Source of the DNA: Ischnura elegans
Taxonomy: Eukaryota > Arthropoda > Insecta > Odonata > Coenagrionidae
Reading direction: 5' to 3'
Assembly (NCBI RefSeq): GCF_921293095.1
Contig: NC_060251.1
Coordinates: 64,745,585-64,809,584, forward strand
DNA: 64,000 nt
Shown: in pieces, positions 11,413 to 20,086 of the stretch
How positions within the stretch are numbered: position 1 is the stretch's first letter
How the letters are laid out: each line of letters begins with the position of its first letter
Notes under the pieces: model-generated
What the model was told of the DNA's origin: nothing
Database searches by the model: none
The model's input: only the letters and a program-made list of their open reading frames with translations
Program-made: the position numbers and the translations under genes

Positions 11413-12152
11413 ACCTTGACGACGCTGCACAACACGACTCCGGCTCTCAACTGGTGCCTTCCTTACCAGCCCGGTGCTCAGCATTTATGCCGACGCTGGA
11501 TAGCCGTCGTTGCAGAGCCGAAGAAACATCCTGATGTTGAACTACGCGGCGAAAATCTTAGCCTCAAGAGGCCACCCGTGTTTTAACAGTTTTTAAGCCA
11601 AAGTTTTTAAGAATTTTTATAATAAGAACGAGAGCCACTAAGCCACTATGTATACGATTGAAAGAGTTCATCGAAGCTTCCGGAATGCTATTCCCGGAAG
11701 TATGTCCAATCGTGTACCCCGACATCTTACCATGGATAATTCCATCTCCCAAAATTTACGATGCTTTTAAAAGACTCCAGAAAGCATACTCCACTATCTC
11801 AGAGTACCAGTGTCATTTTAATGAATTCATCAGCTGCCATGAGGGCAGTCGACTCGTGTATGCAGACGAATCCAAGTCGGAAGCTGCCTGTGCCTGCGCA
11901 GTGTCCTTGGCATGCCACGGCATCATGCAGACGAGACTCAGCACGTTGTGTAGCATATACACGGCGGAGCTCATCGCCATTTATATGGCAAATTCAATTT
12001 AATTGGCTTAACTTTTATATCAATATTCTCAACAGTGCCGTACTAAACTGAAATTATAGTATATACTTGTGTCGCAATTTGATTGCGCGTGGTGGTAATG
12101 ACCTTAGCTGTCGACGCACCCGTAACCCCAAACCTACTTCTACTACTATATC
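11413..12152 (+). mobile_element. I-like retrotransposon fragment (RT thumb to RNase H plus 3' tail)
   Basis: The plus strand shows LTTLHNT, then IYADAG, NYAAKILASRGHPCF and RNase H start residues LVYADESKSEAACACAV plus SIYTAELIAIYMA. All of these match the equivalent region of the intact element at 40652-44377 at a distance. After about 12000 the RNase H core is deleted. Sequence resumes at 12074 with the family's 3' UTR (GTGGTGGTAATGACCTTAGCTGTCGACGCACCC) and ends in a degenerate CTACTACTA tail. Multiple stops make it an old, inactive copy. Confidence 0.75.
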
Positions 12153-13451
12153 CTGGAGTTCTCAAAATGTTTTGAATGTCTAAATCCTAACTTTTTGTCA
12201 AAAGTGTCTTTAAGAATTCAAAATTTAAGAAAGTACAAATATTCATGTCAAAAAATCACAGAAAAGAAAATCACAGCCAAGCCAAGCGGATTTTTCTTAT
12301 ATAGTCTTCTTCCAAGCTCCCAGCCAATCAGCTGTCTTCTCGGCGTTGCTGGAACGGGGTTGATCCATATACTATGGTTGAAATTTTTGATGAAAATTTT
12401 CAGTCAGGGCATTGCAGGGTTAGGTAGGGAAAGGAATATGATAAGGGCTGATTAAGGGTATCTGTGCTTGGTTTTAGGAGGTAATACATAGGCCGTGTCC
12501 CAATTCACGTTAATCACCCTTCGTGCACTAGCCGACGTCACATTCCGGAAGTGACGTCAGGATGCTGCCATATAGTGACATCCTGCTTGAATTTCAGACT
12601 AAGTGACTCGTGTTAGTGCCACTGATAACCCAGCGTACGTTGTAATATATCTTGTTCGTATTGAGGTCTGTCTTCAAAGTATTTCATGTAAGTAGAACAA
12701 AGAAACTTAGCTCTGAGAATATTCAGGACACCATTATCTCCATAGTAAGCAGTGAATCAGAAATAATTGCGCCTATATAAATATTACACATTGTAGATTT
12801 CAAGATGAACCTTATGAAGGACTTACATTGGTTATTGGGTATGGTCTCAGCCATGGCAGAGACAGTATGGGCTAAGAAGTCGGTTCTGAATGTCAGAAAA
12901 AGAGCTACACAAACATTAAGGTCCTGTGAGGAAATTTCTGAGTCACATACCTCTAAAAAGTCTCTGAGAGCAGGGTGTATCCTGGAGAAGCGAAAGAGAA
13001 CCTACATCAATTAAGATAGTCACTTATATGGAGCAAATTGCAGCTTGGATGCTTTAGACCGCTCTCCTTTGAAATTACATTCTTTGGCTTCTCGCAGTTG
13101 ACACTTTAGTAGAAAAAGAAAGATAACATAGGCTAAGCATCTCCTTATTTCATAAGTAAATGGTGCATTGAAATTAGTGAATCCATCCTTAGAAAATGTA
13201 AGTAGTGATGAAGATGAGAGTGATTCAACTTCTCTAGCAAAAGGCAGCCAACTTGGATGACCTGCTTACTGAGATTAAGAATAAATAGCCGATATGGTAT
13301 AATTAAAATATTGACCCGGATTTATCTTGACTAGAATTCTTGGGAGATGCCTGGTGCTAAAGATAAAGTCAATGTGAGTAGGAATGAGTATACACAGAAG
13401 AGGTTGATTTCATTTCAGTGATGAAAAGGCAGTTATCATAATGGATTTTAG
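12153..13451. other. No recognisable gene
   Basis: About 1.3 kb without a supported domain. Reading frames of 60-86 codons are scattered and unsupported. Confidence 0.5.
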
Positions 13452-13764
13452 TCAAAACTTTTAACTGTGGATGAAGTTCAAAGTTATCACTGGACCAATT
13501 TATTATGCATCATACTCCCTTGCTTGATTTACCTTAAGAAAGATGGTACTATCACTACCTCATCTCATTGTTTCATATCCGATGACCTTAACTATGATGT
13601 GGCCTTTGTTACTGAAGTGCAACATCACCTGATTGGATATAAAGAGAACTTCACCTGCGATCCAAGAAGTTCAGTACTTCACTGATTGATGTGCTCAGCA
13701 ATATAGAAACTGCAAGTCTTTTTTAAATTTGGCTCGGTAGAGAAAATGGAAAAAATAATATAAG
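13452..13764 (+). pseudogene. Relic of a widespread arthropod transposon-type protein
   Basis: The plus strand reads CLIYLKKDGTITTSSHCFIS, DDLNYDVAFVTEVQHHL, then after frame changes a YFTD-CAQQYRNCKSFLNL stretch. This order (CFISD…DT..V…YFSDG.A.QYKN.KNF.NL) recurs in unclassified transposase-like proteins of arthropods. It is heavily decayed and interrupted by the LTR element inserted at 13765. Confidence 0.4.
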
Positions 13765-14064
13765 TGTAAGCGCGTGGTTTCTAATTGGGTTGGCACTCCA
13801 GAGGAATTATGGAATCAACTCATTTCGTGAAGGTATTTATTATCAATCACACACCGTGCGTCGCACACCTGGCCTGCGGCCTTTACACATGAGTACTTTT
13901 TGCCGACTGCCCTCTGCCTTTTCCACACGTGGCCTCCGGCTTCCCGGAAGGTGCTGATGGCAGCATCACTCCCACGCACTCACATGAGTGACTAGGCATG
14001 GGGGATCAGAATAGCATTACCATCCGGTTTCACGTCTCTGCGAACTCAAGATGTTCCGCTTACA
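13765..14064 (-). repeat. 3' LTR (element orientation) of the single-ORF LTR element
   Basis: 300 bp with TG…CA ends, and the terminal octamers are inverted copies of each other. Minus sense contains GATAATAAATACC, a candidate polyadenylation signal. Confidence 0.95.
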
Positions 14065-14065
14065 A

Positions 14066-14080
14066 CTATACCCCCTCCAA
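14066..14080 (-). other. Polypurine tract
   Basis: Minus-sense TTTGGAGGGGGTATAGT lies directly before the 3' LTR. It is a typical plus-strand primer site. Confidence 0.7.
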
Positions 14081-14713
14081 AGTGAATTGTTGAATATCCT
14101 AAAAACACAACAATTCAATACTAGAATACATGGAAACCATTAAAATCACAATAAAACAAAGAAAGATGAAAAGTTACCCAATGATAGATGAAAGAAAGAA
14201 AAAGAAAGAAAAAAAAAAACTTAACGCATTTAACAGAAAACCGTACAATTTGAAATATATGAATCAATTCAAGTGGATGAATAGGTCCAGAGTTCAATCT
14301 TCGGCCGTGGCCTACACTTTTTTAGAATCACAAATTCCCACCCTCCCAAGCACTCGTCATCTTTGCACGGGAATCCCTGGATTTTAAAAACCCTCTTGGC
14401 AATTCACTGCCCACGACCCCGCCCCACACTACTGATGCACTTCACACATTACACATTATCACTGTTAAGCAATACCCTTCATTTTTACAACCTTAAGTCT
14501 AACATTGCATACCCATTATCTAGGGGTCCCCGCCCCCCATCACGTATCCTCCCCTTAGCTCTGTCAAACAATTGACCTATTAATTTATACTCATTATTCA
14601 TTCCTTCAAATCAAAATTAATTACCACCATCCAATCGTGTTCTATTAACCCCACATCTTGTCCACGATCAAATACCAAACAGTTTTTTTTTTTTTAATGG
14701 GTTAAGTATTCAC
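14081..14713. other. Noncoding 3' part of the LTR element
   Basis: About 630 bp between the ORF stop and the polypurine tract, AT-rich, with an A-rich stretch near 14205. No pol remnants are visible in any frame. Confidence 0.6.
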
Positions 14714-15979
14714 TCAATGAATCCTGAACAATCTGGCCCTAATTCTATCCAACGCATCTTGAAGGGTATGCTCTTGACAGCCTCTCGCTAAAAGATAATC
14801 CTTATGCCCTTGCCCTATGTCCGCGGCAGTTGTGAGAGACAGAGGCTCGGTGACATAAGCTCGGAGTGTTTCCTTGGGTAGAGTAGGTGATGGTTCTACC
14901 GTTTTCTCAAAGGTGCGTTGGGACTGGATCATCCAAAAGCGAGCACACCACATGAGGTTGGAAAAGTGTTTTGTATCCAGATCCGTAATGCCATGCAACT
15001 GTAGAGCGCGGGCATATGCAACTCTACGACCGTGTCGTCCTTCCAGATTCTTGTACGCTTGGTCAAAATTCACAGCCTCCTCATATACTTCCTTTAGGAG
15101 GAAAGCACCTGTGTTGGCAGTTCGGATGAATGTTAATGCTGCCTGGACCATGGTCATTCCTGAGAAGGATGCAACAAGTAAAACAGAACCGGCAAGTGCC
15201 CGAATGGTGGGGTTGTCAACTCCTTTAGCCTCCTCAGCGAAATCAATAATGAGAGATAGCAGTTTGGGGTTACAGCGGAGTTTAGCTGCTATACCCTCGA
15301 GAGTTCCTGCAGGAATCCCAATTGCCCCGGCTTGGATCCTCACTCCGATTTGAGCAAATCCTGCTTCTAATCTCTTTCTGATCCACTCATCATAATACTC
15401 AGAGGGAGCCTTGAATCCCAGGGTCAAAGCAATATAACAAATCAGGATTCTCCGGTCCATTGGAGGTGGATCTACTTCCAAGGGAGGTGCCTCGTTAACA
15501 ACCTGCCATTCCTCACTACCTCCGAAATTAGCCAGCTTGTGATGGAAGGGCTCGCACCAGGTAGAGAGCGCACAGATCCAGGTATTGGGATCTTGCCAAG
15601 TGATGTGATTGTTAGTCAGTATGGCCCTATTTACCACAATGTTGGCTTGCTCAAAGCTCCGAGCAATAGCAAATCTCTGTTCCTCACATTGCAGACCTAG
15701 AAACTGACCTGGAAGCCCTGTCCCAAGCTTGGCTGACGCAAGGAAAGCTTGAAACACAGTTGTGCGTGTGTCCGCAACCACAAGTGCAATCTTTGCCTCG
15801 TTATGGTCATCATAGTAGGATGGCAGTGTTATAACACCTTCATTGAATGTGCCGTAGAAGGTATGACCTGCTACTTTAAACCAGGTCCCGGCGTATCCCA
15901 CGGCTCTAATAACTCCCGTTATCGTACCAATAGGATGATCAGGCAATTGCGCTGGTGCGGGATCCTGATTGTCTGCCAT
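14714..15979 (-). CDS. Virus nucleoprotein-like (or Gag-like) protein inside an LTR element
   Basis: An intact frame runs from 16042; I choose the Met at 15979 (MADNQDPAP…). The upstream Met lies at the primer site, and the next Met follows a 75-bp leader, giving about 421 residues. The protein is globular and mostly helical, with no zinc knuckle, no protease or RT motif, and no signal or membrane segment. Its size, the helix-rich middle (residues 190-330 of the long frame) and a short F-x-N-L-x6-W motif near 360-370 (HFSNLMWCARFW) recall nucleoproteins of mononegavirus/chuvirus-type RNA viruses, which encapsidate genomic RNA. By position (first gene after the primer site) it would be Gag. 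The family call is inference from pattern, not alignment. The intact frame and identical LTRs argue for recent mobility. Confidence 0.6.
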   Translation of the reverse strand: MADNQDPAPAQLPDHPIGTITGVIRAVGYAGTWFKVAGHTFYGTFNEGVITLPSYYDDHNEAKIALVVADTRTTVFQAFLASAKLGTGLPGQFLGLQCEEQRFAIARSFEQANIVVNRAILTNNHITWQDPNTWICALSTWCEPFHHKLANFGGSEEWQVVNEAPPLEVDPPPMDRRILICYIALTLGFKAPSEYYDEWIRKRLEAGFAQIGVRIQAGAIGIPAGTLEGIAAKLRCNPKLLSLIIDFAEEAKGVDNPTIRALAGSVLLVASFSGMTMVQAALTFIRTANTGAFLLKEVYEEAVNFDQAYKNLEGRHGRRVAYARALQLHGITDLDTKHFSNLMWCARFWMIQSQRTFEKTVEPSPTLPKETLRAYVTEPLSLTTAADIGQGHKDYLLARGCQEHTLQDALDRIRARLFRIH

Positions 15980-16036
15980 GTTGTCCTCACTTACCTTCAC
16001 TATAGACTTGATTCCTCTTTTTGTTGGAGGCCAACG

Positions 16037-16054
16037 TCGCACTCTGACACCAGT
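16037..16054 (-). other. Primer-binding site
   Basis: Minus sense, three bases after the 5' LTR: TGGTGTCAGAGTGCGAC. The first ten bases complement the usual 3' end of tRNA-Leu (…TCTGACACCA). Confidence 0.7.
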
Positions 16055-16354
16055 TGTAAGCGCGTGGTTTCTAATTGGGTTGGCACTCCAGAGGAATTAT
16101 GGAATCAACTCATTTCGTGAAGGTATTTATTATCAATCACACACCGTGCGTCGCACACCTGGCCTGCGGCCTTTACACATGAGTACTTTTTGCCGACTGC
16201 CCTCTGCCTTTTCCACACGTGGCCTCCGGCTTCCCGGAAGGTGCTGATGGCAGCATCACTCCCACGCACTCACATGAGTGACTAGGCATGGGGGATCAGA
16301 ATAGCATTACCATCCGGTTTCACGTCTCTGCGAACTCAAGATGTTCCGCTTACA
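16055..16354 (-). repeat. 5' LTR (element orientation) of the single-ORF LTR element
   Basis: No difference from the other LTR was found when read base by base. Confidence 0.95.
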
Positions 16355-16504
16355 TAAGCAAGATTTTTTTATTCCTTTTATTTTCAATGTTGAAAAAACA
16401 AGTATATACAAATACATATAATACATGGTTCGCCATAAGCGATGGATCCCCCCCCCCCCCATTTTCTGGGTTGGGATATTTCCCTGAATGTCTTTCTTTG
16501 CACT

Positions 16505-16526
16505 TCATATATATATATATATATAC
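16505..16526. repeat. (AT)n microsatellite
   Basis: Short AT dinucleotide run followed by ACACAC. Confidence 0.8.
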
Positions 16527-16542
16527 ACACAAAAGGAATAAA

Positions 16543-16875
16543 TTAATCTGATAAATTCTTGTGTTTTCTGTATATGTCCGTCGAGTATCTTATGGGAGCG
16601 GAGCACATTCTCTTCTTCAGGGATCTAATCCTCCGTGGGCTGATTCCCAGGCCGGCGAGGTCAGGGTTGTTTCTTCCGTCCCAGGAACCCAGGGCGCCGA
16701 CAATAATGGCCCCCAGCCGGACCTCTGTCTCGTAGCGCCCCTCCACGCGTATTCTGGTTGCCAGATCGTGATACTTTTCTATTTTTGCTGCTCGCGCTGC
16801 TCGGAACGACGGTCGTCTATTTTCGATGGGTACAGTTACGTCGATGATTATTAAATTACTGCAACCATTACCCAA
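16543..16875 (-). pseudogene. R2-type non-LTR retrotransposon C-terminus (restriction-like endonuclease side)
   Basis: The minus frame reads LIIIDVTVPIENRRPSFRAA, RAAKIEKYHDLATRI, GAIIVGALGSWDGRNNPDL, then SAPIRYSTDIYRKH. The order DVTVPxENR…AxxxKxxKY…xAxIVGxLGxWD…IRxSxDIY is the conserved tail of R2/NeSL-type elements with a restriction-like endonuclease. Only this tail remains; upstream sequence is unrelated. It is not in rDNA here. Confidence 0.75.
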
Positions 16876-17699
16876 CTAGCAAAATGTAAGGGAGTTATCC
16901 GTATCTTATGGTTTTCTTACGGAAAAAGTTGATAAGGAGCTTATCGTGAGCTAAGGAACTTATGTAAGGCTAGGGTAAGATTCCGTAGAAGATTAGGTAA
17001 GGAATGCCGTCAAGTATCCTCAGGAAAAGTAAGTCACTTCCTTTCGTACAGTAGCGCCACATGTGGGAAAATTCCATACTAACACGAAAACCGACGTTGA
17101 TGTAGTGGTGGCGCCATCTGTTGGCGAAAACGAATACTAATATCTTATAGTCTCCCCGTTTCGGCGGCAGATTTGAATGAGCACAATTACCCGCATGCCC
17201 AGACCTCTGAAGGAGGAAGGACCAACCCCAACCATTTCCCCTTACTGGCAAGCGATACAGAATACACAGGCGATACGACTCTGGAATACTATGGTTTACC
17301 ATTACTCATCCCAATGACTTAAACAGGAAACCCTAGGGAGTCACTGAAACAGAACCTATGGGACACTTTTACACTGGAAAGGTGCAATATACAAAAGAAA
17401 GGGTGAAATAACTTTGTTTTTAATTTTTTTATTGAGAAAAATACTGGATGTCACTGTCTTCATACTCCTCACTTTCACAATAGGCCTCAATAGGAACATC
17501 AGCAACAGGAATGCGGCTTTTGCCGCGGACTCTCTGCCATGACACACGGAGCCACTCCCCCATGCTCCTCGATACTGATGTTAGGTACACGCTCTGGCCA
17601 ACAGCACCCTTACTTCTCACTACATCTGTGAAATAACAATTCCATGTCAGTCAATGGTAATATGCAACAAAAGAAAAGAAACTGCTGAAGTTACAACAT
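16876..17699. other. No recognisable gene
   Basis: Contains repeated CTTA/GTAAGG motifs around 16890-17000 and short minus frames (17356-17620) without recognisable domains. Confidence 0.4.
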
Positions 17700-18191
17700 T
17701 GTTAATTTTAAATCTAATCTTGATTGGGGAGTGCATATTGATCAGGTGGTAGGGAGATCATTTAAAACCCTGCATTGGGTCATGCGGAATATAAAAGAGA
17801 GCAAAAAAGAAACTAAAAAAATAGACTACATGACCAGGGTTCGACCTGTACCTGAATATGCAACTTCGGTGAGGGATCCTACTGTAAAAATGAATCATCT
17901 AAGCTTGAAAGGGTTCAGGGAAAGGCAGCCAGGTACACTCTAGGGAAACATGGAAGGGGGGAAAGTGTATCAGCTAGGCTAGGGAGCTTAGGATGGAAAT
18001 CTCTAAAAGTGAGAAGATCCATAAATAGGCTACGCGGGATATATACAAAGCATTTACAACTAAGCAGGGTTGGAAAGAAATAGGTCTGAAGCTGGACTCA
18101 CCCTGCTACATAGGAAGGAAAGACCATAAATTTAAAATGAAGTTAAAAAAAACAGAAAACAGGCATTTTGAGAAAATCCTTCCTATACATA
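17700..18191 (+). pseudogene. CR1/L2-like RT C-terminal fragment, first part
   Basis: The plus strand encodes LDWGVHIDQVVGRSFKTLHW, VMRNIKESKKETKKIDYMTR, VRPVPEYATSVRDPTVKMN. The usual CR1/jockey-type downstream region (…LGW…RRKI.RL.GIYK…, GRKDHKFKMK) then follows in broken frames. A Harbinger-type element interrupts it, and the final part resumes at 18890. Confidence 0.75.
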
Positions 18192-18889
18192 GGTGCTTAT
18201 TACATAAGTCATAACTCCGGAGCTATAAGGGTTGTGATGGCTGCCATACCTCAATTTGCGATTACAGTAGTCAAAATAACTCCAATAAGTCAGTCTTGAT
18301 AATGACGGTGTAAACGTCGAAACTAGTTGACAGCTAAAATAAAAGTTTGTGGAATAGTCCTGTGTTTTTGTGTCACCATGAAACTCCGATAGGAGTTGCG
18401 AACTGGAGCTATCTCCGGGCTGGAATAACGTAGGCCTCAGACCCGTCCTTATGATAACTCCAGCCCGATTTCCTTCGCTTCTCAACTGTCATTTGTTGAT
18501 GTCTGCCGTCGGAATCTGAAGGATTTGGCAATGGATGGACCAATAAACAGATATTGGGGAAGTATGATGAGGGTGTTTGCGGAGTATATAAGAAGGAGGC
18601 ATCTGACATTAGAAAGGAGACGAATAAGGGGTTCCCACAATCCGATCGAATTAGATGAAGACCATTTTCGAATGTTTTTCAGAGTGTCGAAAAACATTTT
18701 TCAATATCTCTGCCAGTCTCTGGGACCCACTATAAGGAAACGCAGAATATCTGGACTAAGCGTGGAAAAACAGATAAATATTATTAAAGAATTTCCATTA
18801 TATCACTATGGGCGTGTGTAATGTTGAATCTTCTTATTCTGCGTCTGAGATTTTCTGCGTTTCCCTAGTCAAAGTTACGCAATAGGCCC
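18192..18889 (+). mobile_element. PIF/Harbinger-type element, internally deleted
   Basis: This 698-bp segment sits inside the CR1-like fragment and is flanked by CATA/ATA (18188-18191 and 18890-18893). Its ends form an imperfect inverted repeat (GGTGCTTATTACATAAGT against GGGCCTATTGCGTAACTT). It contains a plus-strand transposase start at 18525-18821 with HNPIELDEDHFRMFFRVSKN, FQYLCQSLGPTIRKR and SVEKQINIIKEF, the N-terminal helical part of Harbinger transposases. It stops before the DDE core. It is non-autonomous. Confidence 0.65.
18525..18821 (+). pseudogene. Harbinger transposase, N-terminal part only
   Basis: About 98 codons. The N-terminal domain with the FRMFFRVSKNIFQYL pattern is present and the catalytic DDE domain is missing. 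Confidence 0.6.
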
Positions 18890-18992
18890 CATAGAGGAAT
18901 AAAGGAGTGGAATGACCTAACTGAAGTTATTTTTAAGATTTTCCCTGCAAATGTGAAATTTTTTAGTAAGAAGTGTGCATCAGTTATTGATT
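18890..18992 (+). pseudogene. CR1/L2-like RT C-terminal fragment, last part
   Basis: Reads GIKEWNDLTEVIFKI…FFSKKCASVID, the typical final helix (EWNxLPxxVV…) of CR1-like ORF2. It continues the fragment at 17700-18191 across the Harbinger insertion. Confidence 0.6.
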
Positions 18993-19249
18993 AATTACAT
19001 ATTGGTTTAAAAGGGAGAGAATGAAATTGGGTCAATGTTCATTTTTTAGTTGTATTATATTGGAATTAATGTATGTAATGGATTGATGAAATTGGTTTAT
19101 CGGGACTATGTTACATTCTTAGTTGTATGAGATTAGAATTAGTCTATTATTTTTACCATGGATATCTATTGTTTCTAAACTTTGCATTAGATAGAAACTT
19201 GGTATGTACACATTTGTTATTCATGTACATCTAATGCTGCCACCAGGCA

Positions 19250-20063
19250 ATTGCCTACTTTCAGTTATGTATAATAGTAACAATTACAAACGGAAACTTA
19301 CCAAATACCACGTTGAGGGTATTCACAAACTCCCTCTCGAACGCTATTTTATTTGGAGCCCTCCCCTTCATACAAAATAGCATACTCATCTCCTTCGTCA
19401 TGAGTAAGGAGCACATATCGTTCACTGTTTAATTCAGTGCCCCAGATAATGTCTGATTTGCGACATTCCTCAGTAGCATGTTAGTGGAGCGATCCTTCAA
19501 GTATCGAAACTGTAAGACGTACGATCATACATATTAGTGTACCAAATGACCAGCAGCCCCCAATGCTAACAGCATGTGGCAAGGTAGAAAAGGCAATGTC
19601 CAAAAAGCATTTGGTAAACCTACCAGGAACTTCCTGTAGTCTACACTCCTTCCCAACTCCACCTCCACCATCCTAAACTCATCCACTGTTTGGCATGGAA
19701 GAGAGTGCCACTCTTCCAATTCATTGTTGCTGGTGGCAGTTATGCTATCATCGGTACTAGCCAGAAGTAAACTCTGTAGTATCAATGACAGGGCATCTAT
19801 TTTCTCACCCACAGCCAAGCCATCTTTGGTGATGGTCTTGGATATAGATGATAATTGTTTTTTAATATCAGCCAGTTGCATTTTGATATCTTTAAACATT
19901 TCTGAAATAGAAAATAAATTTTGTGTAATACATTTTAGAAATACATGACGCGGACTTGACTGACATAGGCTTCATTTCACTTCACTAAGTCCTTACCTTT
20001 CACCAATGGATCCATTACTGTGCGGCAGCCTGAGTCGGGCAACTCACCAATACACTCATTAAC
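19250..20063 (-). pseudogene. DUF4806 gene, duplicated 3' part (copy A)
   Basis: About 814 bp nearly identical (roughly 1% difference) to 22254-23066. It contains the DUF4806 exon (ending YRKFL at a GTAGGT donor), the start of the preceding exon, and the following exon with STNMLLRNVANQ-like residues. That following exon carries an in-frame TAA after GALN, exactly as copy B does. The copy ends abruptly at the DIRS-like element, so it cannot encode a whole protein. Confidence 0.8.
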
Positions 20064-20086
20064 CTGAGATTTGGCGGGATCCTCCC

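Larger units (their letters stand above)
13765..16354 (-). mobile_element. Complete LTR element carrying a single non-pol ORF
   Basis: Two direct repeats of exactly 300 bp (13765-14064 and 16055-16354) look identical by eye. They begin TGTAAGCG and end CGCTTACA, and are flanked by TAAG on both sides (13761-13764 and 16355-16358). In minus orientation the 5' LTR is 16055-16354. A primer site TGGTGTCAGA follows 3 bp inside it, there is one long ORF, and a polypurine tract GGAGGGGG lies just before the 3' LTR. The internal region is only 1990 bp and has no protease, RT, RNase H or integrase. It is therefore a non-autonomous LTR element, and the LTR identity means insertion was recent. Confidence 0.95.

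Noticed and set aside
14874..15353. 159-codon plus-strand ORF opposite the nucleoprotein-like gene
   Set aside because: Shadow frame of the intact minus-strand ORF, without recognisable domains.
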